This document shows positions 18,178-26,519 of a stretch of DNA of 64,000 nt, in pieces. The notes below the pieces were generated by a model, which saw nothing but the letters and a program-made list of their open reading frames with translations, was not told where the DNA came from and did not search any database. The stretch comes from Alkalibaculum bacchi (lineage in GTDB: Bacteria > Bacillota > Clostridia > Eubacteriales > Alkalibacteraceae), in contig NZ_CALNCS010000005.1 of assembly GCF_937875145.1 (NCBI RefSeq), positions 1 through 64,000 on the forward strand, read 5' to 3'. Numbering within the stretch: the first letter of the stretch is position 1; each line of letters starts with the position of its first letter. The translations under genes and the position numbers were made by a program.

Positions 18178-18297
18178 AAGGCTGAAAATTGAATGCGGAA
18201 AGGGAAACATACCCTCACGAGGCGCATAACTGGGACTGCCTAATAGTCACTAAAGATAGTCAAAAATTTCAACAGTCCGCTGTTAGCTTTCAGCTAA
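18178..18297. repeat. Heptamer repeats between DUF1538 and proC
   Basis: GCNGAAN-type units lie at about 18178-18205, with more (TGTTAGC, TTTCAGC) at about 18274-18294, touching the proC stop. Confidence 0.7.
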
Positions 18298-19097
18298 TTC
18301 ATGTTTTTTGATTTTTCTACACAAGCATTTACAGCCTCAATGACCGCAGAGCGAAAGCTGCTTTTTTCTAGGCTAGCTACGGCTTCGATGGTTGTACCTC
18401 CTGGGGAACTGACTGCATCTTTTAATGCTCCTGGGTGTGTACCAGTTTCTAATATCATCTTAGCAGCTCCAAGGACAGCTTGAGCAGCAAAGGTATAAGC
18501 TTGTTTTCTAGGCATACCATGTAGTACTGCACCATCGGCGAGTGCTTCGATAAACATATAGGTATAAGCTGGTGAAGAACCACTTACTCCAGTTACAGCA
18601 TCCATCAATCTTTCTTCTACAAACTCTATCTTTCCAAAACATTCAAACATAGACTGTATAAATCTTTTATCTTCATCTGTAACAAGAGTATTTACACTGA
18701 TAGCAGTCATCCCTTCATTGACAAGAGCAGGAGTGTTAGGCATAGCTCTTACTAGTTTTATTTTGCGATTAAATCGTTTTTCATTGTCCTCGATTTTTTG
18801 TCCAGCAGCGATCATAACTACTATTGCTTCTTTTTTTATAAAATCTTTGATTTGATTAATGACTTTCCCATATAGATGGGGTTTTACTGATAGAACGACT
18901 ACATCACATTCCTTAGCAATTTTTAAATTGTCGTCTGTAGTACAAATGCAAAAATCATCCCTAATTTGATCCAATTTCCCAGAGGAAGAGTTAGAAGCAT
19001 AAATAGTAGATGGTTCAATAAATTTTGAGTGTACGATTCCGCTAATCATAGCTCTAGCCATATTACCACAGCCTATAAAGCCAATTTTTTTATTCAT
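18294..19097 (-). CDS. proC: Pyrroline-5-carboxylate reductase
   Basis: This is the last step of proline synthesis, NAD(P)H reduction of pyrroline-5-carboxylate. The 267-aa protein starts with a Rossmann motif, IGFIGCGNMARAMI, and has the family signatures RAMPNTPALVNEG and GVSGSSPAYTYMFIEAL plus SPGGTTIEA. AAAGGA is well spaced for ATG 19097, so a TTG at 19103 is not needed. ProA lies 15 kb away at 34.3 kb; no proB is in the window. A strong terminator separates it from the catalase gene upstream. Confidence 0.95.
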   Translation of the reverse strand: MNKKIGFIGCGNMARAMISGIVHSKFIEPSTIYASNSSSGKLDQIRDDFCICTTDDNLKIAKECDVVVLSVKPHLYGKVINQIKDFIKKEAIVVMIAAGQKIEDNEKRFNRKIKLVRAMPNTPALVNEGMTAISVNTLVTDEDKRFIQSMFECFGKIEFVEERLMDAVTGVSGSSPAYTYMFIEALADGAVLHGMPRKQAYTFAAQAVLGAAKMILETGTHPGALKDAVSSPGGTTIEAVASLEKSSFRSAVIEAVNACVEKSKNMN

Positions 19098-19251
19098 GTG
19101 CAAGATCCTTTCATTGTGTTTTATATATTAGATTGAAGAGTGATATTTAATGATACGAAAGATAGAAGATAGAGAAAGCAAATAAGATAAATACCATATA
19201 TTCATTTTAGCATACAATCTACAGATTGTGTATCATGAAACAATAAACAAC

Positions 19252-19281
19252 AAAAAAACCACAATGAATTGTGGTTTTTTT
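19252..19281 (-). terminator. Bidirectional terminator after katA
   Basis: AAAAAAACCACAAT pairs with ATTGTGGTTTTTTT-type sequence around a 2-3 base loop. It works on either strand; on the minus strand it ends catalase transcripts. Confidence 0.85.
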
Positions 19282-19337
19282 GTGGTGGTATTATATCAAA
19301 TAGGAAAAGTATGGTTTTGACACTAGCTCCTACGCCA

Positions 19338-19412
19338 GTCATCCTGAGCAAGGCGAAGGATCTTGACCCTAAAGGAATACCCAGATGCTAGTGACTAATG
19401 ACTAGCGACTAA
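19338..19412. repeat. GTCATCC element plus GACTAGN heptamers
   Basis: The GTCATCC...GGATCT element is at 19338-19363, followed by ACCCTAAAGGAATACCC and four GACTAGN-type heptamers to 19412, ending just before the catalase stop region. Confidence 0.75.
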
Positions 19413-19422
19413 AGCGCTTTAA

Positions 19423-20922
19423 CTATTCTGCTGCACCTAAATGAGAAAGGTCTTTTTTTATAGAAATACCTAATTCTCTTGCGACTCCTTCGCCGTAAGC
19501 TGGATCTGCCTTGTAACAGTTTTCTATATGTCTAATTTTAATGTGCTTTTCGCTATCGCCCATATTTCTTGCTGTGTTTTCAAATAAAACTTGTTGTTGC
19601 TCTGGGCTCATTAATCTAAATAATTTACCAGGTTGTGTGTAGTAGTCATCGTCATCTTCTCTAAAATTCCATCGATCTGCATCACCGTATAATTTAAGTA
19701 AAGGCTCTTTGTATTCTGGTTGTTCCTGCCATTGCCCATAAGTGTTTGGCTCGTAATGTAATTTGCCACCCTGATTATCATCTACTCTCATTTGTCCATC
19801 CCTATGGTAACTGTTTACGTATTTTGCACCTCTAGGTGAATTTACAGGTATTTGATGGTGATTTACACCAAGTCGATATCTTTGTGCATCTCCATAGGAG
19901 AATAGTCGACCTTGCAACATTCTGTCAGGTGAGAAACTAATGCCTGGCACAACATTTGCAGGGTTAAAAGCAGCTTGTTCTACGTCTCTAAAGTAGTTAT
20001 CTGGATTCTTATTTAATTCCATAAATCCTACTTCAATTAGAGGGAAGTCGCCTTTATACCATACCTTTGTTAAATCAAATGGATTATAAGGCATGTTATT
20101 TGCTTGTTCTTCTGTCATTACTTGTATTTTCATGGTCCAGCGAGGGAAGTTACCCTTTTCTATGTTCTCAAATAAGTCCTTTTGATGACTTTCTCGGTCT
20201 TTTCCGACAATTTCTGCAGCTTCTTCATCGGATAAGTTCTTTATGCCTTGCTCACATATCATATGAAATTTAACCCATACTCTTTCGTTGTCAGCATTAA
20301 TCATGCTATATGTATGACTTCCAAATCCATGCATATGTCGGTAAGAATATGGAATTCCTCGATCACTCATAGTGATAGTAACCTGATGAAGAGCTTCAGG
20401 AAGGGATGACCAAAAGTCCCAATTGTTGTTAGCACTTCGCATATTTGTGCGAGGGTCTCTTTTAACAGCATGATTTAAGTCAGGAAATTTTAAAGGATCT
20501 CTAAAGAAAAAAACTGGGGTATTGTTGCCGACTAAGTCCCAATTTCCTTCTTCTGTATAAAATTTCATTGCAAAGCCGCGAATGTCTCGCTCTGCATCAG
20601 CAGCGCCTCTTTCTCCTGCAACAGTAGAGAAACGCACAAACATCTCTGTTTGTTTTCCTACTTCTGAGAAAATACTTGCTCTAGTATAGTTAGTAATATC
20701 ATTTGTAACTGTAAAAGTACCAAAAGCACCAGAGCCCTTTGCATGCATTCTCCTCTCGGGGATTACTTCTCGGTCAAAATGAGCTAATTTTTCTAGAAAC
20801 CACACATCTTGTAAAAACATAGGACCTCTAGGACCAGCAGTCATAACATCTTGATTATCTGCGACGGGAGCGCCTGCTACGGTAGTGAGTTTTTTCTTAT
20901 CTTCCATATTTTTATTATCCAA
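19423..20922 (-). CDS. katA: Heme catalase
   Basis: This enzyme breaks H2O2 into water and oxygen in the cytoplasm. The 499-aa protein is a small-subunit (clade 3 type) catalase: the active-site His in [15 protein letters not shown], the Asn in [14 protein letters not shown], and the heme-ligand Tyr in [14 protein letters not shown]. The ORF runs to 20940, but AAGGAGG overlaps that first codon, so I chose the TTG at 20922 (spacer 8). Transcription is monocistronic. Together with rubrerythrin and PerR at 61 kb it forms the oxygen-defence set. No clear PerR box was found in its promoter. Confidence 0.94.
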   Translation of the reverse strand: MDNKNMEDKKKLTTVAGAPVADNQDVMTAGPRGPMFLQDVWFLEKLAHFDREVIPERRMHAKGSGAFGTFTVTNDITNYTRASIFSEVGKQTEMFVRFSTVAGERGAADAERDIRGFAMKFYTEEGNWDLVGNNTPVFFFRDPLKFPDLNHAVKRDPRTNMRSANNNWDFWSSLPEALHQVTITMSDRGIPYSYRHMHGFGSHTYSMINADNERVWVKFHMICEQGIKNLSDEEAAEIVGKDRESHQKDLFENIEKGNFPRWTMKIQVMTEEQANNMPYNPFDLTKVWYKGDFPLIEVGFMELNKNPDNYFRDVEQAAFNPANVVPGISFSPDRMLQGRLFSYGDAQRYRLGVNHHQIPVNSPRGAKYVNSYHRDGQMRVDDNQGGKLHYEPNTYGQWQEQPEYKEPLLKLYGDADRWNFREDDDDYYTQPGKLFRLMSPEQQQVLFENTARNMGDSEKHIKIRHIENCYKADPAYGEGVARELGISIKKDLSHLGAAE

Positions 20923-21161
20923 ATTATAATCCTCCTTCAAAAAAGTGAACTTACATCTTATTTACACCTAATACCTAAAATGTAAACATGAATCTGTTGT
21001 TTTTTTATATTTCTTTTATGAAAATACCATACTAAGATTGGAATACTCGAGACAAAGCTATTGTAAAATGAATTTTTTTATTGTAGGATTGATTTTGTGT
21101 CTAAAATCTAGAAAAATATAAGTGAAATAAAATCAATTACAAATCTAGAAAGGGGAATATT

Positions 21162-22502
21162 GTGGAAACTCTACAAAAAAAATATGGACTTTGGACGGCT
21201 ACTTCTATGGTTGTTGGAGTAGTAATTGGTTCAGGCGTCTTTTTTAAAGCCGATGATGTATTAAAAATGACAAATGGAAATATTTATATAGCTTTAGTTG
21301 CATGGATACTAGGAGCTATGGCCATGGTTTTTGGGGCTTTAGTTGTTTCAGAATTTGCTCAGAGAATAGAAAAAGCCAATGGAATCGTAGATTATTACGA
21401 GAGGGCATATGGAAAGCGAATGGGTTATTTAATGGGCTGGTTTAATGGTATTTTATATTACTCGCCTTTATCTGCTATTTTAGCATGGATTTCAGCCACG
21501 TACACATTAGTTCTATTTAATGTACCACAAGGAGACAATTCAAATGCCACTTGGGTCATAGCATTTATTTATATAGCAATAATTTACATTATGAATTATT
21601 TTGCACCGGTTTTAGCTGGGAAACTTCAAGTGACTACTACTGTAATAAAATTAATTCCTCTTGGTTTAATCGCTATAGTGGGAACCATATTTGGATTAAG
21701 AAATGGAGTTTTATTAGAAGGTTTCATAGGAGGTGCTAAAGAAGCTAGTAATCATATGGGTTCCTTATCTTCTGCTGTTGTATCTACAGCTTTTGCTTTT
21801 GATGGATGGATTTCAGCAGTTACAATTAACAATGAAATAAAAGATGCTAAGAAAAATTTACCTAGAGCTCTTGTTATAGGGGCAATCATTGTATTAATAG
21901 TATATGTCAGCTATTTTTTAGGTATTGTTGGAGTGCTTGGGGCATCTACTATTATTGAATTGGGCGACAATGCAGTAAATGTGGCTTCAAAGGCATTATT
22001 TGGTGGTCCTGCAGGCGTATTATTATCTTTATTTGTGGTCATATCTTGTTTAGGTACATTGAACGGCTTGATCATAGCTTGTATTCGTATGCCTTTTTCT
22101 CTTGCTATAAGGGGACAAGGTCCTATGCCTAAATTGCTTTCAAAGGTAAATAAAAGAACGCAAATGCCGACTTATTCAGTAATTTATTCTTTTGCTTTGT
22201 CTTGTATCTATTTATTTATTTGGTACGGTAGCCTCAATAATCTATTTGGAAGGTATATTGCCATTGATGAAATACCTATTGTTCTCATATATGGTTTTTA
22301 TATTTTATTGCATATTTGGTATATGATTCATTTTAGAGATTTAAAACCTATTAGAAGATATATTATTCCTATATTAGCTATATTTGGTTCTAGTATCATT
22401 GTCTATGGAGGAATTACAAATCCCAGCATAGGTTTTTATCTTATAATATCCATAACCATTATTTTGTTTGGATTGCTATTTTATGGGGAACAAAATGTAT
22501 AA
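21162..22502 (+). CDS. APC-family amino acid permease
   Basis: The 446-aa integral membrane protein has the APC superfamily start, MVVGVVIGSGVFFKADDV, and about 12 hydrophobic segments, with AFDGWISAVTINNEIKDAKKNLPRAL as the conserved segment after TM6. It is closest in look to SteT/serine-threonine-type exchangers, but the substrate is unknown. Start is GTG with AAAGGGG before it. It stands 86 bp before the lipoprotein gene, with a nested hairpin in the gap. Confidence 0.88.
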   Translation: METLQKKYGLWTATSMVVGVVIGSGVFFKADDVLKMTNGNIYIALVAWILGAMAMVFGALVVSEFAQRIEKANGIVDYYERAYGKRMGYLMGWFNGILYYSPLSAILAWISATYTLVLFNVPQGDNSNATWVIAFIYIAIIYIMNYFAPVLAGKLQVTTTVIKLIPLGLIAIVGTIFGLRNGVLLEGFIGGAKEASNHMGSLSSAVVSTAFAFDGWISAVTINNEIKDAKKNLPRALVIGAIIVLIVYVSYFLGIVGVLGASTIIELGDNAVNVASKALFGGPAGVLLSLFVVISCLGTLNGLIIACIRMPFSLAIRGQGPMPKLLSKVNKRTQMPTYSVIYSFALSCIYLFIWYGSLNNLFGRYIAIDEIPIVLIYGFYILLHIWYMIHFRDLKPIRRYIIPILAIFGSSIIVYGGITNPSIGFYLIISITIILFGLLFYGEQNV

Positions 22503-22506
22503 ATAA

Positions 22507-22548
22507 TTGACTTCAAGATTGCGCACACTATGCAATAGATTAAGTCAA
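22507..22548 (+). other. Nested hairpin between permease and lipoprotein genes
   Basis: TTGACTT pairs with AAGTCAA and inside it ATTGC pairs with GCAAT. There is no T run. It may be an mRNA processing or stability structure. Confidence 0.45.
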
Positions 22549-22588
22549 AAATGACGAAGTTTAAATTATTTTACAGAGGTGATTACAA

Positions 22589-23098
22589 ATGAAAAAGTTT
22601 TTAGTTTTATTTTTAGCAGGTTTATTAGTTATTACATTTATCGGATGTGGTGCTGAGAAAGAAGAACCAGCTACTGAACCAGATACAAATCAAGAACAAC
22701 CTGTTGAAGAACCTAAGGAGGAGCCTACAGAAGAGACAGCATTAGATGGGGTTACTACACCAGAAAGTGCAGCTGATGGTACTTACACAGCAGAAGGTAA
22801 AGCTGATGATTATGGTTGGACTCCATTTGTTACTTTAGAAATTGCTGGTGGTAAAATTACAACTGTAGACTTTGACTACAAAAATGGAGATGTATTAAAA
22901 TCAGAAGATGAAGAATACAACACAAGTATGGAATCTGCAGTAGGTACAAAACCAGAAACATACTTACCAGAATATGAAGCAGCTTTAGTAGAATCCCAAG
23001 ATGTTACAGAAGTAGACAGCATTTCAGGAGCAACCCAATCTTACAGTGAGTTTGTTAAATTAGCACAAGAAGCATTAGGAAAAGCAGTAGAAAAATAA
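22589..23098 (+). CDS. FMN-binding lipoprotein
   Basis: The 169-aa exported protein has a signal peptide and lipobox (TFIGC-GAE), then a Glu/Pro-rich spacer (about 22-55) and an FMN-binding domain. It carries a flavinylation motif, DSISGATQS, where FMN is attached to Thr by ApbE in related proteins. It should be anchored outside the membrane and take part in extracytoplasmic electron transfer. No ApbE, Rnf or Fdh partner gene is adjacent. Ribosome site AGAGGTGA. A terminator follows. Confidence 0.88.
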   Translation: MKKFLVLFLAGLLVITFIGCGAEKEEPATEPDTNQEQPVEEPKEEPTEETALDGVTTPESAADGTYTAEGKADDYGWTPFVTLEIAGGKITTVDFDYKNGDVLKSEDEEYNTSMESAVGTKPETYLPEYEAALVESQDVTEVDSISGATQSYSEFVKLAQEALGKAVEK

Positions 23099-23110
23099 AA
23101 TAAATTATAA

Positions 23111-23145
23111 GAAAAAGCCAAGTGGATGAGTTCCTTGGCTTTTTC
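23111..23145 (+). terminator. Terminator of the FMN-lipoprotein gene
   Basis: GAAAAAGCCAAG pairs with CTTGGCTTTTTC. Confidence 0.85.
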
Positions 23146-23176
23146 CATTATTTTTATTAAAAAAATGCTAAAAAAG

Positions 23177-23205
23177 TTGATAAAACTTAAGAATTGGTAT
23201 ATACT
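23177..23205 (+). promoter_or_regulatory. Promoter of the cold-shock gene
   Basis: TTGATA (23177-23182) and TATACT (23200-23205) are 17 bp apart. Transcription from about 23212 would leave a ~140-base leader, typical of cold-shock mRNAs. Confidence 0.65.
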
Positions 23206-23353
23206 AATCTTACCTTGCATTATTAGTAAAAGAATTATATTAATGAATTTAGAATAACAGCTTTTTAGATTTGGCATTGAATACACATTTTGTTCTAATG
23301 AATTTGTTTTTTTACAAGTGATAAAAGGGATTATAATTTTCGGAGGTATTAAC

Positions 23354-23551
23354 ATGAACGGAACAGTAAAATGGTTCAACGGAGACAAAGGATTTGGTTT
23401 TATCACTTCAGAAGAAGGAAATGATGTGTTTGTACATTATTCACAAATTCAAAAAGATGGTTACAAAACTTTAGCTGAAGGCGAAAGAGTTTCTTTCGAC
23501 GTAGTTGAAGGCGCTAAAGGCCCACAAGCAGAAAACGTAGTAAGCCTATAA
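23354..23551 (+). CDS. Cold-shock protein
   Basis: A 65-aa CspA/B-type OB-fold RNA chaperone. RNP1 is KGFGFI and RNP2 is VFVHY. CGGAGG precedes the ATG at 23354; the longer frame to 23318 is not the start. It is monocistronic with its own promoter, a long leader and a terminator. Confidence 0.95.
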   Translation: MNGTVKWFNGDKGFGFITSEEGNDVFVHYSQIQKDGYKTLAEGERVSFDVVEGAKGPQAENVVSL

Positions 23552-23562
23552 TTTTGAAGCCG

Positions 23563-23592
23563 AAACCTGTAGAGAAATCTACAGGTTTTTTT
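23563..23592 (+). terminator. Cold-shock gene terminator
   Basis: AACCTGTAGA pairs with TCTACAGGTT and a T run follows. A 184-bp structured repeat begins directly after the T run. Confidence 0.88.
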
Positions 23593-23776
23593 GCGTGAAC
23601 TAATGAGCCAAGCGAAAATAGAGTTTTCGTAGTACCCATATGATTGAACAGACAAACGGTTTGCCGATTTGGCTGAGAAATCATATGGATACGAAATGAA
23701 AGCTTTGCTTTCATTTGGCGAATGGCGCGACCGAGGAATCAGCTTTAGCTGATTTCGAGGTAAGATTCTCACAACG
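23593..23776 (+). repeat. Two-copy ~180-bp structured element, copy 1
   Basis: It starts GCGTGAAC right after a terminator T run. Successive hairpins are: CGAAAA/TTTTCG; CCATATGATT/AATCATATGG with an inner CAAAC/GTTTG; AATGAAAGC/GCTTTCATT; and GGAATCAGC/GCTGATTTC. Copy 2 (minus, 58930-59107) keeps all the stems with changed sequence. Short ORFs across both copies encode similar peptides only because of this. Confidence 0.8.
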
Positions 23777-24044
23777 AAACCGGAAAGTAGAAAGCGGAAA
23801 TTAAGCTACCCAAGGGAAGTTACCTAAGGGTGGCTTTTTTATTCAATAGGATACTCCTGCTTTAGATTCTAGCTCCTGCCAGTCATCCTGAGCGCAAACG
23901 AAGGATCTTACTTTTTCTCACCTAAAGGCGAGGAATTTTTCCGCTTTCCACCTTCCGCTTTCCGCTATATATTTTCTAGATAAATCCTACTAAATCGTGT
24001 ATATTAATAAGATAAGTTACTGAAATTAGAACAAGTGAGGCGAA
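23777..24044. other. Repeat-filled gap before the ATP-grasp gene
   Basis: It holds GCGGAAA-type heptamers, a CTACC/GGTGGC hairpin, the GTCATCC...GGATCT element at 23882-23908, a CTCACC/GGCGAG hairpin, and four TTCCGCT-type heptamers at about 23939-23966. The promoter of the next gene is not obvious. Confidence 0.6.
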
Positions 24045-25034
24045 ATGATGGAAGTGAATATAAAAGGATTAGAACTATCTACTCAAATTATGATTGAGGA
24101 ATCTTTAAGGCGAGGTATTCATGTTGAAATTATAGATCAAAAAGAAAATCTCATTCGATTAGAAAAAGAAGGAAAAGTAGAATATATTCAACAGGCGACG
24201 AAGACTTCTGCAGACAGCTATATTGTTGTACTACTTATGGAGAATAAACAGGTCACAAAATTGCTCCTTAAAGAACAAAAGATGAATGTACCCCATGGTG
24301 TAGTGATTCATTCTCAAGAAGAGGCTCTACAGGCATATAATGAGTTTGAAGGGCTAGAGATTGTAGTAAAACCAAATTCCACAAACTTTGGACAAGGGGT
24401 AGTCATACTAGATGAAAATCGAAAGGTAGAAGATTTTAAAAAAGCTGTAGATTATGCTCTTGCATTAGATAGTACAGTTTTAATTGAAGAATTTTTTAAA
24501 GGTAAGGAATATCGATTTTTAGTTATTGGAGATGAATTAGCGGCAGTAGTCCACCGGGTGCCTGCAAATGTAGTCGGCGATGGAAAACACACGATTGAAG
24601 AATTAGTAGAAATAAAAAATCGAAACCCTCTTAGGGGTAAAGGATATGTGACACCTTTAGAAAAAATTCAACTAGGAGTAGTAGAAGAGGATTTTTTACT
24701 CAAACAAAATTTAACGGAAAAATCTATTTTAGATAAAGATGTGACTGTTTATTTGAGAGAAAACTCAAATGTCAGTACTGGTGGAGATACTATAGATTAT
24801 ACAGACGAAATGCACCCAGGCTATAAAGATATTGCTATAAAAGCTGCAAAAGCTCTAAATGCTAAGATATGTGGCATCGATATTATTCTTAAAGATTATA
24901 AAGAAGCACCCACAGAAGATAATTACTGTATTATTGAACTAAACTTCAATCCAGCTCTTCACATGCATAATTTCCCATTTGAAGGAAAGAATAGGCGTGT
25001 CGAGGAGAAGGTTTTGGATTTGTTGGGATTTTAG
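24045..25034 (+). CDS. Stand-alone GshF-type glutathione synthetase (ATP-grasp)
   Basis: The 329-aa protein matches the C-terminal ATP-grasp half of the bifunctional glutathione synthetase GshF/GshAB. Shared blocks include EEFFKGKEYRFLVIGDEL, RVPANVVGDGKHTIEELV, NPLRGKGYVTPLEKIQLG, YLRENSNVSTGGDTIDYTD and CGIDIIL. The gamma-glutamylcysteine synthetase half is absent. It probably ligates glycine, or a similar group, to gamma-glutamylcysteine or a related peptide. Two adjacent ATGs exist (24045, 24048) behind GAGGCG. It is monocistronic; a glutaredoxin gene at 61.5 kb is consistent with thiol use. Confidence 0.8.
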   Translation: MMEVNIKGLELSTQIMIEESLRRGIHVEIIDQKENLIRLEKEGKVEYIQQATKTSADSYIVVLLMENKQVTKLLLKEQKMNVPHGVVIHSQEEALQAYNEFEGLEIVVKPNSTNFGQGVVILDENRKVEDFKKAVDYALALDSTVLIEEFFKGKEYRFLVIGDELAAVVHRVPANVVGDGKHTIEELVEIKNRNPLRGKGYVTPLEKIQLGVVEEDFLLKQNLTEKSILDKDVTVYLRENSNVSTGGDTIDYTDEMHPGYKDIAIKAAKALNAKICGIDIILKDYKEAPTEDNYCIIELNFNPALHMHNFPFEGKNRRVEEKVLDLLGF

Positions 25035-25041
25035 AAAAACA

Positions 25042-25177
25042 GGTGGTCTGTCGTAGGTTGCGGGCTTGTAACTCCTTACAGTCGCTACAAACCTCGCCAA
25101 CCTTGACAGGGGTAATACCATTCAATTTATCTTGCCCTTGGGGCCATATAGATTGGGTATTACTCCCAGGTGGTAAG
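25042..25177 (+). repeat. Two-copy 136-bp structured repeat, copy B
   Basis: It has the same length as copy A (5354-5489) and starts 7 bases after the stop of the ATP-grasp gene. The outer stem GGGGTAATACC/GGTATTACTCCC is unchanged; the inner stem is CAATTT/AGATTG here instead of TTGATTT/AAATCA. Confidence 0.8.
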
Positions 25178-25480
25178 GTGGTGAGCAAAAGCTCAAAAGC
25201 TGAAAGCTGAAGGCTGAAGGCGGAAAAAACGATACTCGCCTTTAGGCGAGGTTATGACCTGAGTTGACTGTCCTAGTCATCCTGAGGAGCTCCAGCGACG
25301 AAGGATCTTTAGGAATTAAGTGGGTGTATAAATGTATGTAGAAATTGATAATTACAATTTCCACTTTCCGCCTTCCACTTTCCGCTGTTAAAAACTGTTT
25401 TAGAAGAGATAATACATGGTATAAATACCCTATGAGCATTAGAGGCTCGTGTTGGAAATACGAAAAAAGGAGGAAACGAA
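25178..25480. other. Composite repeat gap before mscL
   Basis: It contains four GCNGAAN heptamers at about 25200-25227, a CTCGCC/GGCGAG hairpin, the GTCATCC...GGATCT element at 25276-25308 with a longer central hairpin, and TTCCNCT heptamers to about 25386. The mscL promoter probably lies in the last 90 bases. Confidence 0.6.
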
Positions 25481-25918
25481 ATGTGGAAAGAATTTAAAGA
25501 ATTTGCAGTAAAGGGAAATATGATTGATTTAGCTGTGGGTGTCGTTGTCGGTGGTGCCTTTGGAAAAATAGTAACATCGTTAGTTACTGATATCATTACA
25601 CCCTTAGTGGGATTATTATTAGGAAATATTGATTTATCTAATTTGTTCTTGACTTTAGGACCAGGGGACTTCCCTACGTTAGCTCTAGCAGAAAAGGCCA
25701 AAGTACCTACTTTAAAATATGGACTATTTTTAAATAATGTTATTGATTTCTTAATTATTGCCTTTTCCATCTTTATCGTTATAAAACAGCTTAATCGATT
25801 TAAACGAAAAGAAGTTGAAGAAGAAGTCGCTGTCACTACAAAGGCTTGTGATTACTGTTATAGTGAGATACATATAGATGCAACGAGATGTCCTCATTGT
25901 ACATCCGAGTTGAATTAA
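25481..25918 (+). CDS. mscL: Large-conductance mechanosensitive channel with zinc ribbon
   Basis: This is the pressure-relief channel of the membrane. The N-terminal signature [26 protein letters not shown] and two TM segments (about 15-45 and 72-98) match MscL. The protein is 145 aa because the usual C-terminal helix is followed by a zinc-ribbon-like tail, [26 protein letters not shown] precedes the ATG. The stop codon overlaps the first unit of an 11-bp repeat array. Confidence 0.93.
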   Translation: MWKEFKEFAVKGNMIDLAVGVVVGGAFGKIVTSLVTDIITPLVGLLLGNIDLSNLFLTLGPGDFPTLALAEKAKVPTLKYGLFLNNVIDFLIIAFSIFIVIKQLNRFKRKEVEEEVAVTTKACDYCYSEIHIDATRCPHCTSELN

Positions 25919-26015
25919 CAATAGTTAAACGATTGTTGAACGGTCGTTAAACCATAGTTAAACAATTGTTCAACTACTGTTCGACTATTGTTCAACGATT
26001 GCTCCACTATTGTTC
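25917..26015. repeat. Nine-unit array of 11-bp AACnnnnGTT palindromes
   Basis: Nine consecutive 11-bp units carry AAC and GTT arms around a variable 4-bp core (for example AACAATTGTTC, AACGATTGTTG). A five-unit array is at 45420-45474 and a three-unit array at 43492-43524, and related units overlap the ribH stop. Confidence 0.88.
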
Positions 26016-26083
26016 CAAATAATAAAATATTCACCTATGAATGTGGACATACTAATATCAAATGATTTAAAGGAGATGTTAGT

Positions 26084-26217
26084 ATGACGAAAGATAGCCA
26101 ACCAGATAAAAAAAGGTAAGAAAAGAAAAGGCAAATGGGCAAACTCCAATTACTCAAGAAGCTCAAAATCACAATCCAAATGCTAAAAAACAATCTGTCG
26201 AAAATAATGATGTATAA
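26084..26217 (+). pseudogene. Small ORF with an apparent frameshift at A7
   Basis: AAAGGAG stands 7 bases before an ATG, giving MTKDSQPDKKR and an early stop. If one base is added in the run of seven A (26108-26114) the frame continues as KVRKEKANGQTPITQEAQN and so on for about 44 codons to TAA at 26215-26217. The polar, Asn/Gln/Lys-rich protein is reminiscent of small spore or cold-type proteins, but I do not recognise it. It may be a decayed gene, a slippage product, or a sequence error. Confidence 0.45.
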
Positions 26218-26284
26218 TGTCCTGAGCTGACGCTCAGGACGAAGGTTGGAAGTTGCAATCTGGGTCAAGCTTCTAGGGTCTTAA

Positions 26285-26309
26285 GATCCTTCGCTTCGCT
26301 CAGGATGAC
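26285..26309 (-). repeat. GTCATCC element, reverse
   Basis: A near-perfect reverse copy of the GTCATCC...GGATCT element just upstream of the 21-bp tandem array. Confidence 0.85.
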
Positions 26310-26311
26310 AG

Positions 26312-26416
26312 GTATATGCGCACCAGACTCCAGTATATGTACACCGAACTCCAGTATATGTACACCGAACTCCAGTATATGTACACCGAACTCCAGAGAA
26401 TGTACACCGAACCTCA
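26312..26416 (+). repeat. 21-bp tandem repeat, five units
   Basis: The unit is GTATATGTACACCGAACTCCA-like (given as halves GTATATGTAC and ACCGAACTCCA). Three central units are identical; the outer two diverge. It is flanked by GTCATCC...GGATCT elements, reverse at 26285 and forward at 26423-26453. Confidence 0.92.
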
Positions 26417-26519
26417 GAGTATGTCATCCTGAGGAGCTTGCGACGAAGGATCTTACATTTTCTCGCCTATAGGCGAGGCTTGTTTTTCTTCCACCTTCCA
26501 CTTAAAATGAGGTTTTTTA

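Noticed and set aside
26312..26416. CRISPR array
   Set aside because: The 21-bp units are head to tail with no spacers, and no cas genes are in the window.
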